NCBI GenBank assembly: GCA_027563145.1
Contig: CP071306.1
Span: forward strand, 372,001-436,000
Reading direction: 5' to 3'
DNA from: Halocatena halophila
GTDB lineage: Archaea; Halobacteriota; Halobacteria; Halobacteriales; Haloarculaceae
Length of the DNA: 64,000 nucleotides
Both the position numbers and the translations under genes were made by a program. This document shows, piece by piece, positions 36,690 through 44,123 of this stretch. The notes beneath the pieces are model-generated. The model was not told the origin of the DNA. It saw only the letters and a program-made list of their open reading frames with translations, and did not search any database. Numbering within the stretch: position 1 is the first letter of the stretch; each line of letters begins with the position of its first letter.

Positions 36690-37232
36690 ATGTCAGAGCT
36701 ATCGCTTCCCCACGAGGCGCGTGCGGGTCCCACAAAACCTCCAGTCAGGGCTGTTGTCATGGAGGCACTCGGGGTTGGCCCGCCGGATCACTTCGTCGAT
36801 GTTGGGTCATGTACTGGTGCGATGACGATCGAGGGGTCGTTGCGGACGGATCTGGTGACGGCGATCGAGCGTGATCCGGATCGCGTTCGAGTGACCGAAC
36901 GGAATCTGCGAGCAAACGACGCGACAGAGGGTGTGACAGTTCTCAACGAGGAGGCACCCGCTGGGCTACCACCCGACGGCGACGTGTTGTTCATCGGAGG
37001 GAGCCGTGAATTCGATGCAGTGCTAGAGCAGGCGATCGAGTACGACTACGATCGGATTGGGATGACCGTCTCGCGTCTCGAAGTGGCCGGCAAAGCCACG
37101 ACGGCGTTCAAAGAGCGTGGGCTACTCTCGGAGTTGCTTCAGTTGCAGGTGAGCCAGGGGTACGAACTGGCTGGTGCGATGAGCTTTCGGTCGAACAATC
37201 CGGTGTTTTTCCTGCTGGGTGAGCCCTCGTGA
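36690..37232 (+). CDS. cbiT: cobalt-precorrin-6B/7 C15-methyltransferase (decarboxylating) CbiT
   Basis: 180 residues, the usual length. It methylates C15 and removes the C12 acetate carboxyl on the corrin ring, using SAM. HEARAGPTKPPVRAVVMEALGV matches the family opening (GPTK-x-E/P-VR). The SAM motif I reads HFVDVGSCTGAMTIE, with Cys-Thr in the place of the common GxGxG spacing. FIGGSREFDAVL and SFRSNNPVFFLLGE follow. First gene of the ten-gene operon; the next start overlaps its stop by 4 bases. Confidence 0.92.
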   Translation: MSELSLPHEARAGPTKPPVRAVVMEALGVGPPDHFVDVGSCTGAMTIEGSLRTDLVTAIERDPDRVRVTERNLRANDATEGVTVLNEEAPAGLPPDGDVLFIGGSREFDAVLEQAIEYDYDRIGMTVSRLEVAGKATTAFKERGLLSELLQLQVSQGYELAGAMSFRSNNPVFFLLGEPS

Positions 37233-37936
37233 CGGTGTACGGCATTGGGCTGGGCCCGGGCGATCCGTCGCTGCTCACCCTCCGTGGAAAAGACCTTCTT
37301 GAGGCGGTCTCGACGGTGTATACGCCCGGCCGACTCTCTCGTGCGGTCGTCTCTGAGCACGTCTCCGACGACCGCCTGGGCTCGCTCTCGTTTCCGATGA
37401 CGCGCGATCCGGAGACGCTTCGCACTGCCTGGAAGGACGCCGCCGACAGCATCGCACCACAAGCGCGCAGGGAAGACGTGGCGTTCGTCACACTCGGCGA
37501 TCCCAATGTCTACTCGACGTTCGGCCATCTGCGACGAACGCTCGAGGCCTTTCACCCGGAGATCGACGTCGAGGTCGTTCCGGGTGTGAGCGCGGTGACG
37601 GCGTTTACCAGTGCGCTTGGAATTGAGCTCACCAGTACGACCGGACTAACGCTCTGTGAGGCGGCTAACGGCCCGATTCCGACCACTGTGCCCCAGCTTC
37701 TGTTGTTCAAGCTGCTCGACGTTCCAACGGTCCACGAGCAACTCAGTGCAGCGAACTACGACGTGTTGTACGGTCGTCGGCTGTTCATGGAATCGGGCCC
37801 CACCGTGGTGACCGACGACCCCACGGAGCTTGCCGATCGGGATTACTACACGCTTGCGTTTGCTCGAAAACGATCGTTCGAGTCGTCGCCGGCGACGGCG
37901 GCCTTCTCCGAGACACACGAGGTGGCAGATGGCTGA
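37229..37936 (+). CDS. cbiL: cobalt-precorrin-2 C20-methyltransferase CbiL
   Basis: 235 residues of the tetrapyrrole (class III) methylase fold. YGIGLGPGDPSLLTLRGKDLL is the SAM loop, VAFVTLGDPNVYSTFGHL the central GDP motif, and EVVPGVSAVTAFTSALG the second. It adds the C20 methyl group to cobalt-precorrin-2, the first step after cobalt insertion in the early-cobalt pathway. Overlaps of 4 and 8 bases tie it to cbiT and cbiF. Confidence 0.92.
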   Translation: MTVYGIGLGPGDPSLLTLRGKDLLEAVSTVYTPGRLSRAVVSEHVSDDRLGSLSFPMTRDPETLRTAWKDAADSIAPQARREDVAFVTLGDPNVYSTFGHLRRTLEAFHPEIDVEVVPGVSAVTAFTSALGIELTSTTGLTLCEAANGPIPTTVPQLLLFKLLDVPTVHEQLSAANYDVLYGRRLFMESGPTVVTDDPTELADRDYYTLAFARKRSFESSPATAAFSETHEVADG

Positions 37937-38729
37937 GCCACCAGCCGTTCCGTTCGTGGGCGCAGGCCCGGGTGATCCGGGGTTGCTCACCGTTCGGGGG
38001 AAAACGCTGCTTGAGCGCGCAGAGCTCGTGGTTCATGCCGGTTCGCTCGTGAACAGCGAGCTACTCGATCGCTACTGTGAGTCAGCCGAACGCCACTCCT
38101 CGATCGGCATGGAACTCGAGGAGATCGTTGGGATGATTCAATCGGCCTACGAGGAGGGCCGAACGGTCGTCCGCTTACACAGCGGCGATCCCTCGATCTA
38201 CGGCGCCGCACTCGAACAGATCGATGCGCTCGCCACCCGAAACGTACCGGCGTATCTGGTTCCTGGCGTGACGGCCGCGTTTGCGGCAAGCGCCACGCTC
38301 GGAACCCAACTGACGCTCAACGGCGTCGCCAATCACGTCGCATTCACTCGACCGCAGGGGACGACGCTCGAGCCAGCAAACGATCACATCAGTGAGTTCG
38401 TCGGGATGGGCGATGTGACGACTTGCATCTACCTGGGTACCCACGCCGTCCGAGAGACGATGGACCGACTGCTCGACGATGGTCGCGATCCGTCGACGCC
38501 AGTGACGGTCGTCTACCACGCGTCATGGCCCGACGAACGGATCGTCACTGGGACGGTCGAAACGATTGCCGATGAGCTTTCCTCGAGTGGCATTTCAGCG
38601 TCTGCGCTCGTCATCATCGGCCACGTCCTCAGCAATGGCGACTACGAGCGGTCGTATCTGTACGGCGACTGGGCAACTGGCGGTACCGCACGCGAAACGA
38701 CGACCACAACGGAGCATTCCACCGAATGA
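37929..38729 (+). CDS. cbiF: cobalt-precorrin-4 C11-methyltransferase CbiF
   Basis: 266 residues with the class III methylase fold. VPFVGAGPGDPGLLTVRGKTLLE opens the protein; AELVVHAGSLVNSELL, LHSGDPSIYGAALEQ and VPGVTAAFAASATLGTQL are the CobM/CbiF signatures. It methylates C11. The start MAEPPAV at 37929 overlaps the cbiL stop by 8 bases; a longer frame from 37830 is Arg-rich shadow sequence. The C-terminus ends in a Thr-rich tail. Confidence 0.94.
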   Translation: MAEPPAVPFVGAGPGDPGLLTVRGKTLLERAELVVHAGSLVNSELLDRYCESAERHSSIGMELEEIVGMIQSAYEEGRTVVRLHSGDPSIYGAALEQIDALATRNVPAYLVPGVTAAFAASATLGTQLTLNGVANHVAFTRPQGTTLEPANDHISEFVGMGDVTTCIYLGTHAVRETMDRLLDDGRDPSTPVTVVYHASWPDERIVTGTVETIADELSSSGISASALVIIGHVLSNGDYERSYLYGDWATGGTARETTTTTEHSTE

Positions 38730-39679
38730 CAGAGACACAATCAACCAGCTCGACGGCGGATTCGGACGGAGAAGTCCCCGAGCGGATCGCCATCATCAGC
38801 TTCGAACGAAAGCGCGAAACGGCGGTTACGATCGAATCAGCACTTTCAGGAGCATATGACACCGTCGAGATTTTGGAGTATCACGGCGACGTCTTCGCCG
38901 ACAACTGGGGAGAATACGACTGTTTCGTTGGTCTAATGGCGTCGGGGATTGCCGTCCGAAAGACAGCGGGGCTGCTCGAAGACAAATGGTCCGACCCGGC
39001 GATCGTCGTCGTAGATGAGGCGCTCACCTGGGCAGTTCCAATCACCGGCGGCCACCACGGTGCGAACCAGATTGCGATTGAGCTTGCCGATCTGGGTGCC
39101 ATTCCCGCGACGACCACCGCCAGCGAGGCGGCCGGTAAACAGGGAGTCGAAGCCAGGGCCAAGGCGCTCGATGCCCACGTGGTCAACGGTGATTCCACGG
39201 TACAGACGAATCTGGCCGTTCTGAACGATGAACTCGGCCCCGTCGCGAGACTGGATGGCCCCCGTGCAGTACTCGTTGATGCGGACGTAACGGTGTTGAA
39301 ACCGAACGAGGGGGCCGATCTCGTGCTCGGAACAGGGACGGTCGCTGACATTTCAGCGTCGGCCGTAACGGCGGCGTGGGACGCCACCCTCGATGCGCTG
39401 GACCGTGATCGATCCGACGTTTCATTCGTGGCAACCGCGACCCGAAAGGGTGACGAAGCGGGACTGCTCGAGGCGGCCACCAATCGGGGCTGGGGTGTGG
39501 TGTGTTTCGATAAGCCCACGCTTGAGCAGTTCGAGGGGCCATCATCGTCAAAAGCGCCGGCGCTGATCGGCTGGCCGGGAATCGCCGAGGCCGCCGCCAT
39601 CGCGGGCGGTCGCTCACACGAACTACTCCGGCCGAAAGAACGCTTCGAGACGGGTGTGACCGTGGCGGTGGGACGATGA
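38726..39679 (+). CDS. cbiG: cobalt-precorrin-5A hydrolase CbiG
   Basis: 317 residues. CbiG opens the delta-lactone of cobalt-precorrin-5A and releases acetaldehyde. The N-terminal and middle domains have DNWGEYDCFVGLMASGIAVR, DPAIVVVDEALTWAVPITGGHHGANQIA and IPATTTASEAAGKQGVEA. The C-terminal CbiG domain includes VLGTGTVADISASAVTAA and FVATATRKGDEAGLLEA. Both domains are full length. The N-terminal 25 residues are Ser/Thr/acidic. The start overlaps cbiF by 4 bases. Confidence 0.93.
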   Translation: MTETQSTSSTADSDGEVPERIAIISFERKRETAVTIESALSGAYDTVEILEYHGDVFADNWGEYDCFVGLMASGIAVRKTAGLLEDKWSDPAIVVVDEALTWAVPITGGHHGANQIAIELADLGAIPATTTASEAAGKQGVEARAKALDAHVVNGDSTVQTNLAVLNDELGPVARLDGPRAVLVDADVTVLKPNEGADLVLGTGTVADISASAVTAAWDATLDALDRDRSDVSFVATATRKGDEAGLLEAATNRGWGVVCFDKPTLEQFEGPSSSKAPALIGWPGIAEAAAIAGGRSHELLRPKERFETGVTVAVGR

Positions 39680-40551
39680 CAGCGCCCACAACGTCTCCGC
39701 GAGCGGACGACGGCGTGTTGTACGTGGTCGGAATGGGACCAGGATTGCCCAGATCAATGACACAGGCTGCGCGCTCGGTGATCGAACGGGCGGACTGTGT
39801 GATCGCGTCGAATCTCTATCAGTCGCTTCTTCGGACTGATTCCGTGTTGCCTGAGAAAGCTCGTACCCGTGAGGTTGCTGAGGACGTTACCGTCGCCGAG
39901 CGCTCGGATGGCACCGAGCAGACGATCATCAGATCGTCGATGGGCCGACAGATCGAGCTGACCGAGATGGCGTTCGATCGCGTCCGCGACGGTGAGATTG
40001 TCGCACACGTCTCCGGTGGCGATCCAAACGTCTACGGCAAGAGCGATCTCGTCTTCCAGCTTGCCGCCGAAAACGACGTGACCGACGTTCCCATCGAAGT
40101 CGTTCCGGGCGTCACCGCAGCGCTTGCCTGTGGCGGCCGGCTCGGTGCACCGCTAAGCAACGATTTCTGCACGATATCGCTATCCGAAAAGTGGCGACCA
40201 TGGGAGCAAATCGAGGAGAAACTCCGCGCAGCAACCACCAGTGGTTTTGTCATCGTACTGTACAACTGCTGGCGGAATTACGCCCGCGCGATCGAAGTAA
40301 TTCGAGAACACCGCGCAGATGCTGTGCCGGTTGGCATCGTCGTTGACGCTGGCCGCGAAGACGCCGGCCGACAGCCAGAGGGCGAATCACAGACGATCAC
40401 CACGCTGGGCGGTGCCCCTGCATACGATGATGCAGTCGGTGGAATGGGAACGTCCATCGTCGTCGGAACGTCCGACAGCAGACGGTGGGAAAACGACTTT
40501 CGAACACACCTTCTGACCCGTCGCGGCGGGCGCGACGTTACGGAGTTTTGA
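39676..40551 (+). CDS. cbiH: cobalt-precorrin-3 C17-methyltransferase CbiH, copy 1
   Basis: 291 residues. VLYVVGMGPGLPRSMTQAARSVIE, VAHVSGGDPNVYGKSDLVFQL and VVPGVTAALACGGRLGAPLSNDFCTISLS are the CobJ/CbiH type of class III methylase. WEQIEEKLRAATTSGFVIVLYN is the family's conserved C-terminal start. The enzyme methylates C17 with ring contraction. A second homologue follows 7 bases downstream; the two differ throughout, so one may have another target (see findings). Confidence 0.9.
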   Translation: MTAPTTSPRADDGVLYVVGMGPGLPRSMTQAARSVIERADCVIASNLYQSLLRTDSVLPEKARTREVAEDVTVAERSDGTEQTIIRSSMGRQIELTEMAFDRVRDGEIVAHVSGGDPNVYGKSDLVFQLAAENDVTDVPIEVVPGVTAALACGGRLGAPLSNDFCTISLSEKWRPWEQIEEKLRAATTSGFVIVLYNCWRNYARAIEVIREHRADAVPVGIVVDAGREDAGRQPEGESQTITTLGGAPAYDDAVGGMGTSIVVGTSDSRRWENDFRTHLLTRRGGRDVTEF

Positions 40552-40558
40552 ACCACGC

Positions 40559-41452
40559 ATGACAGACACAACAGATTGTGGACAGACAACAACGAATGGC
40601 GCGTCGTCGTGTGCAAACGCGGCGTCGAAACGAACGACAACCGACCAAGTCGACCGACATGTCGATTCGTTCGATGGCCCGGCCGGAACGTTGACAGCTG
40701 TGGGGATCGGCCCCGGCCATCCAGAGGGGATGACCCGCCGGGCCATAGAAACACTGTCGTCGGTCGATCAGATCGTTGGCTACACCACCTACGTCGATCT
40801 ACTCGACGAGTCGATTCTCAAAGGAGTCGAGGAGTGTTATACGACGCCGATGTGTGGTGAGGTATCCAGAACGGAAGAGGCCGTAGACCGGGCGCTTGCT
40901 GGTAATTCGGTGGCCATCATCGGCAGTGGCGACCCGAACGTGTATGCACTTGCCGGCCTTGCTCTCGAAATCCTCGAATCGAAGGGTGCGAGCGCAAGCG
41001 ATGTTGCGTTCGACGTGATCCCCGGGGTTCCGGCGGCACAATCCTGTGGCGCACGCCTGGGTGCACCACTGGTGAACGACAGCGTCAGTATCTCGCTGTC
41101 CGATCACCTCACGCCGATGGAAACGATCGAATCGCGGCTCGAAGCGATCGCCAGAGAGGGTTTCACGATCGCGATCTACAACCCATGGTCGCGAAAACGA
41201 CGAGCGAATTTTCAGCGTTGCTGTGAGATTCTCACCGAGCACAGAGCGCCATCAACGCCCGTCGGTATCGTTCACGGCGCGGGTCGAGACGACGAACGGA
41301 CTGCTATCGTTGAGCTCGAAGCACTCGAATCATACGGCGAGACCGACCTCGTCGACATGACGACCACGATCATCATCGGAAACGACGAGACGTACGTTTT
41401 CGACGGCCGAATGGTGACGCCACGGGGGTACGAATCGAAGTATGACTACTGA
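40559..41452 (+). CDS. cbiH: CbiH/CobJ homologue, copy 2
   Basis: 297 residues. A 45-residue Thr/Asn/Ser-rich leader precedes the methylase domain: TLTAVGIGPGHPEGMTRRAIETL, DQIVGYTTYVDLL, VAIIGSGDPNVYALAGLALEI and VIPGVPAAQSCGARLGAPLVNDSVSISLSDHLTPMETI (quoted in parts). IVGYTTYVDLL and YNPWSRKRR are closer to classical CbiH/CobJ than copy 1 is. It is therefore the better candidate for the true C17-methyltransferase. It overlaps the ferredoxin gene by 11 bases. Confidence 0.9.
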   Translation: MTDTTDCGQTTTNGASSCANAASKRTTTDQVDRHVDSFDGPAGTLTAVGIGPGHPEGMTRRAIETLSSVDQIVGYTTYVDLLDESILKGVEECYTTPMCGEVSRTEEAVDRALAGNSVAIIGSGDPNVYALAGLALEILESKGASASDVAFDVIPGVPAAQSCGARLGAPLVNDSVSISLSDHLTPMETIESRLEAIAREGFTIAIYNPWSRKRRANFQRCCEILTEHRAPSTPVGIVHGAGRDDERTAIVELEALESYGETDLVDMTTTIIIGNDETYVFDGRMVTPRGYESKYDY

Positions 41453-41678
41453 GTACTGCGTTCGGCTCGATCGAACGGCGTGTGAGGGCGTCTTTGCCTG
41501 TCTGGTCCATGACGAGCGATTCGTTGAGGCGTCGGATGGACTGGCCACGATCGCGGGAAAGACTCCGAGTCCGACCATGACGGTCGAGTGTGACGACGAA
41601 TCGATCACAGCAGCCAAACGGGCAGCAGCTGCGTGTCCGTTCGATGCGATCGACGTGTCGGTGAGCCACGATGAGTGA
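41442..41678 (+). CDS. small ferredoxin with a CxxVxxC cluster motif
   Basis: 78 residues. It has the fold of single-cluster ferredoxins: CVRLDRTACEGVFACLVHDER, then a C-terminal AAACPFDAI. The cluster ligands seen are Cys14, Cys20 and Cys65. The middle Cys of the normal CxxCxxC is Val17, so a [3Fe-4S] cluster or a site-differentiated one is expected. Lying between a cbiH and the cbiX gene, it may supply electrons for a redox step of corrin synthesis, such as the missing precorrin-6A reduction; this is inference. Confidence 0.8.
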   Translation: MTTEYCVRLDRTACEGVFACLVHDERFVEASDGLATIAGKTPSPTMTVECDDESITAAKRAAAACPFDAIDVSVSHDE

Positions 41679-42378
41679 CGATTCCGTGGTGGCGTCGTTT
41701 ACAACCCCAACCGCCAGAACGGCCTATCTGTGGGGCCACATTATCGGTAATGGGAGCATCACCGACGACGCCATTGTCGTCCGTTTCAGTGATCGAAATC
41801 TCGCCAGTCGGCTGCAGTCGATTGGGAACCAGCCGAGTAGCCTCTCTCACGAAACAGCGGCCAATCGGTCGGCACACGACGCCACTATCACCCGCTTCGA
41901 AGAGACGTTCGAACTCCGATATTCGCTCGGTGCCCGCGCGATAGATCGACTCACCGATCAACTCGGCATCGACGCCCGTGAAGAATATGTCTGTCCGGAG
42001 CTGGAACGATTTGAATTGCATCGCCGACAGCTGTGCCGCGGACTCCTGGAGTCGTGTGGGACGATTTGCTTTCGCGAATCGAGCGCGACCGTTGGCGTAT
42101 CGTTCGTTCACGACGACCGTGGCGTCCTCCAGGAGATACGTCGCCAGCTCAGGATGAGCGAGCCGACGGTGCTCACGAATTCCATCGAAGAAAGCAGTTC
42201 CGGTGGCTACTGGTTTGGACTCGCAGACGCTACCGAGTTCGGGGCGTGTACGCGCTGGTGGTATGCCCGAAGCGACGACTCTGGGCTGTACGAGCCGGCC
42301 CGCCGGAAAAAGCTCCGTCGGAGCGTCGAACGCGCACTCGAACGCAGCGTTGGCGAGTTGCACGGTGATCCGGAATGA
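41671..42378 (+). CDS. LAGLIDADG-fold-like protein lacking catalytic acids, in the cobalamin operon
   Basis: 235 residues. Two motifs about 100 residues apart resemble LAGLIDADG helices: AYLWGHIIGNGSI (18-30) and LCRGLLESCGTICF (121-134). Each is followed by beta-strand-like sequence (AIVVRFSDRNLASRLQSI; TVGVSFVHDDRGVLQEI), as in a monomeric two-repeat homing endonuclease. The acidic residue before the last Gly is replaced in both: Asn27 and Cys129. Cleavage activity is therefore not expected. A Gly-Tyr-Trp-rich segment follows (SSSGGYWFGLADATEFG), then an Arg-rich C-terminus. It overlaps the ferredoxin gene by 8 bases and cbiX by 4, so it is an integral operon member. Function unknown; a regulator or tetrapyrrole-binding scaffold is possible. 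Confidence 0.72.
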   Translation: MSDDSVVASFTTPTARTAYLWGHIIGNGSITDDAIVVRFSDRNLASRLQSIGNQPSSLSHETAANRSAHDATITRFEETFELRYSLGARAIDRLTDQLGIDAREEYVCPELERFELHRRQLCRGLLESCGTICFRESSATVGVSFVHDDRGVLQEIRRQLRMSEPTVLTNSIEESSSGGYWFGLADATEFGACTRWWYARSDDSGLYEPARRKKLRRSVERALERSVGELHGDPE

Positions 42379-43586
42379 CTCGAACGGCGAGCGATGAGGC
42401 GATCGTGCTCGTCGGACACGGCTCCCGTCGAGAACGCTCGAACGAGCAGGTTCGAGCGCTAGCGGCCGAATTCGAAGCGCAGGTTCGCGTGCCAGTCGAT
42501 GTGGCCTTTCTCGAGCTGGCGTCGCCGTCGATCGGCGACGCAATAGACGGGCTCGCGCCGTCGGTGTCTACGGTGACGGTTCTGCCGCTGTCGCTGTTTG
42601 GGGCCAGCCACGTGAAAGCTGATCTCCCGCTCGCCGTGAATCAGGCCAGAGACCGCCATCCGGAGCTACAGCTCGAGATGGGTGGCCCGATCGGCGTCCA
42701 TCCGGCTGTGGTGACAATACTGGACGAGCGCGTGCGAGCCACCGAGCGCAAACTGGGCGTCGATCGCGACACCGATCACCTCGCGGTCATTCTCTGTGCA
42801 CGTGGCTCCAGCGATCCTGACGCGAACGGTGATGCGACGAAAGTCGCACGTCTTCTGTATGAAGGCCGCCCGTTCGAGCGGGTCAAGACCGCCTTTATTG
42901 GAATCACAGAGCCCACGCTCACCGAAGGGCTCCACACCATTGCGAAACACCGACCAGACGCGGTCGTTGTCGTTCCGTACATGCTCGGCGACGGCGTGTT
43001 GACCCAGCGGATTCGTGACCGCGCGACGTCGTTCGACGGCGAGTATCCCTCGCTCTCGGTCGGCTCTGCGGAACCGATCGGAACGGACGAGCGGCTGTTT
43101 GACGTGCTCGCCGATCGGCGAGAGCAGGCTCGGGCAAATGCCGTCGATCTCTCGTGTGACACCTGTAAGTACAAGGTCGATCTCGATGGATTCACCGGCG
43201 AACTGGGTGGTGCCCAGGCAACGTTCCGTGCAGTGGCCCACCAGATCGAGCACGCGGATCGCTCGAAACCACATCGACACGCCCACGACGCCCCAGAGCG
43301 ACACGTTTCGGTCTGCACCAATCGAACCTGTGCCGACGATGGTGCGCTCGCCGTACTGGAACAACTTCGACAGTCCGTTCGAGATTGTGAGAGTACTGAT
43401 GTGCAGATTACACGCTCGTCCTGTCTTGGTCAGTGTGGTGATGGCCCAATGGTGGCCGTGTATCCCGACGGTGTCTGGTACCGTGGCGTCTCATCCGGCG
43501 ATGCAGAACGAATCGTTTCGTCCCATCTCGATCGGGACAGCATCGTAACCGACCGCGTTCACACCGTTCTCAAACATGAGCTGTGA
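42375..43586 (+). CDS. cbiX: sirohydrochlorin cobaltochelatase CbiX with C-terminal [2Fe-2S] domain
   Basis: 403 residues. The N-terminal two-repeat chelatase (about 1-250) has IVLVGHGSRRERS (His15), LFGASHVKADLP (His79) and a second half with VILCARGSSDPDANGD, where the His is lost. A CDTCKYKVD pair at 261-264 and a His-rich linker (about 292-310) follow; the linker may bind cobalt. The C-terminal domain (about 311-403) is a thioredoxin-like [2Fe-2S] ferredoxin with Cys314, Cys319, Cys350 and Cys354. It inserts Co2+ into sirohydrochlorin without ATP. The Fe-S domain is a known archaeal and haloarchaeal fusion; its role is unclear. Confidence 0.92.
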   Translation: MTRTASDEAIVLVGHGSRRERSNEQVRALAAEFEAQVRVPVDVAFLELASPSIGDAIDGLAPSVSTVTVLPLSLFGASHVKADLPLAVNQARDRHPELQLEMGGPIGVHPAVVTILDERVRATERKLGVDRDTDHLAVILCARGSSDPDANGDATKVARLLYEGRPFERVKTAFIGITEPTLTEGLHTIAKHRPDAVVVVPYMLGDGVLTQRIRDRATSFDGEYPSLSVGSAEPIGTDERLFDVLADRREQARANAVDLSCDTCKYKVDLDGFTGELGGAQATFRAVAHQIEHADRSKPHRHAHDAPERHVSVCTNRTCADDGALAVLEQLRQSVRDCESTDVQITRSSCLGQCGDGPMVAVYPDGVWYRGVSSGDAERIVSSHLDRDSIVTDRVHTVLKHEL

Positions 43587-43947
43587 CGAACTCGAAGCCC
43601 TCCGTGTAGGGCTCTGTAACGTACTTGGTATCGACCGACCCGCAATTCGTGAACACGCACTGGCCGAACTTGAGGGGAATCTCGATGGACCAATCGGCGC
43701 GCTAATAAACGCTGAATCGTTGGCCGAACTCGAACGCCATCTCGACGGCGCGCTCGTCGACCTTGAGGCGAAACTGGCCAATACACCTTCAAACGACCCG
43801 GAGTACGACTATCTCCGCGGGCGGCTGCTCGCACTCAGGGAGGCCGAACGATCGATGCGACGGCTCAGAGCCGATGGTGAGGCGATCCTCGAGGGCTGTG
43901 GCGAGACTCATTCGTTGTTACACGAGTTGTTCCCGGTTGAAGGGTGA
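43576..43947 (+). CDS. DUF3209 family protein
   Basis: 123 residues, mainly helical. MSCDELEALRVGLCNVLGIDRPAIREHALAELEG opens a family (DUF3209) found beside cbiX in haloarchaea and cyanobacteria. Conserved-looking parts are GPIGALINAESLAELERHLDGAL and EYDYLRGRLLALREAERSMRRL. It overlaps cbiX by 11 bases and is the last gene of the operon. A role as a CbiX partner is suggested by context only. Confidence 0.8.
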   Translation: MSCDELEALRVGLCNVLGIDRPAIREHALAELEGNLDGPIGALINAESLAELERHLDGALVDLEAKLANTPSNDPEYDYLRGRLLALREAERSMRRLRADGEAILEGCGETHSLLHELFPVEG

Positions 43948-44082
43948 GCCCGCCCGCGAGCCGTTTCGGATCACCCGACCCTGATCCGTTCGCTCGCGGT
44001 GTCTGGAATGTCTGTGATTTTGATTCCTGAATGTGAAAGTTTGTATCAAAATCGTTAGAGGCAGGCATGGATTATAATTATA

Positions 44083-44105
44083 TAACCAGAATTGATATCT
44101 GGTTA
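44083..44105. promoter_or_regulatory. inverted repeat over the presumed ABC transporter promoter
   Basis: TAACCAGA-ATTGATA-TCTGGTTA, a perfect 8-bp inverted repeat with a 7-base spacer. If the gene starts at 44124, the spacer sits about 27 bases upstream, where the TATA box of a leaderless promoter would be. This is a good shape for a repressor operator. Confidence 0.5.
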
Positions 44106-44123
44106 AAGAAGTATACTAACCGC

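Noticed and set aside
41671..42378. Active homing endonuclease or intein
   Set aside because: Both catalytic acids are replaced, there are no splice-junction residues, and neighbouring genes are intact and overlapping.
41605..42543. 312-residue minus-strand frame over the LAGLIDADG-like gene
   Set aside because: Shadow of the plus-strand gene: Arg-rich, no motif, and it would break an overlapping operon.
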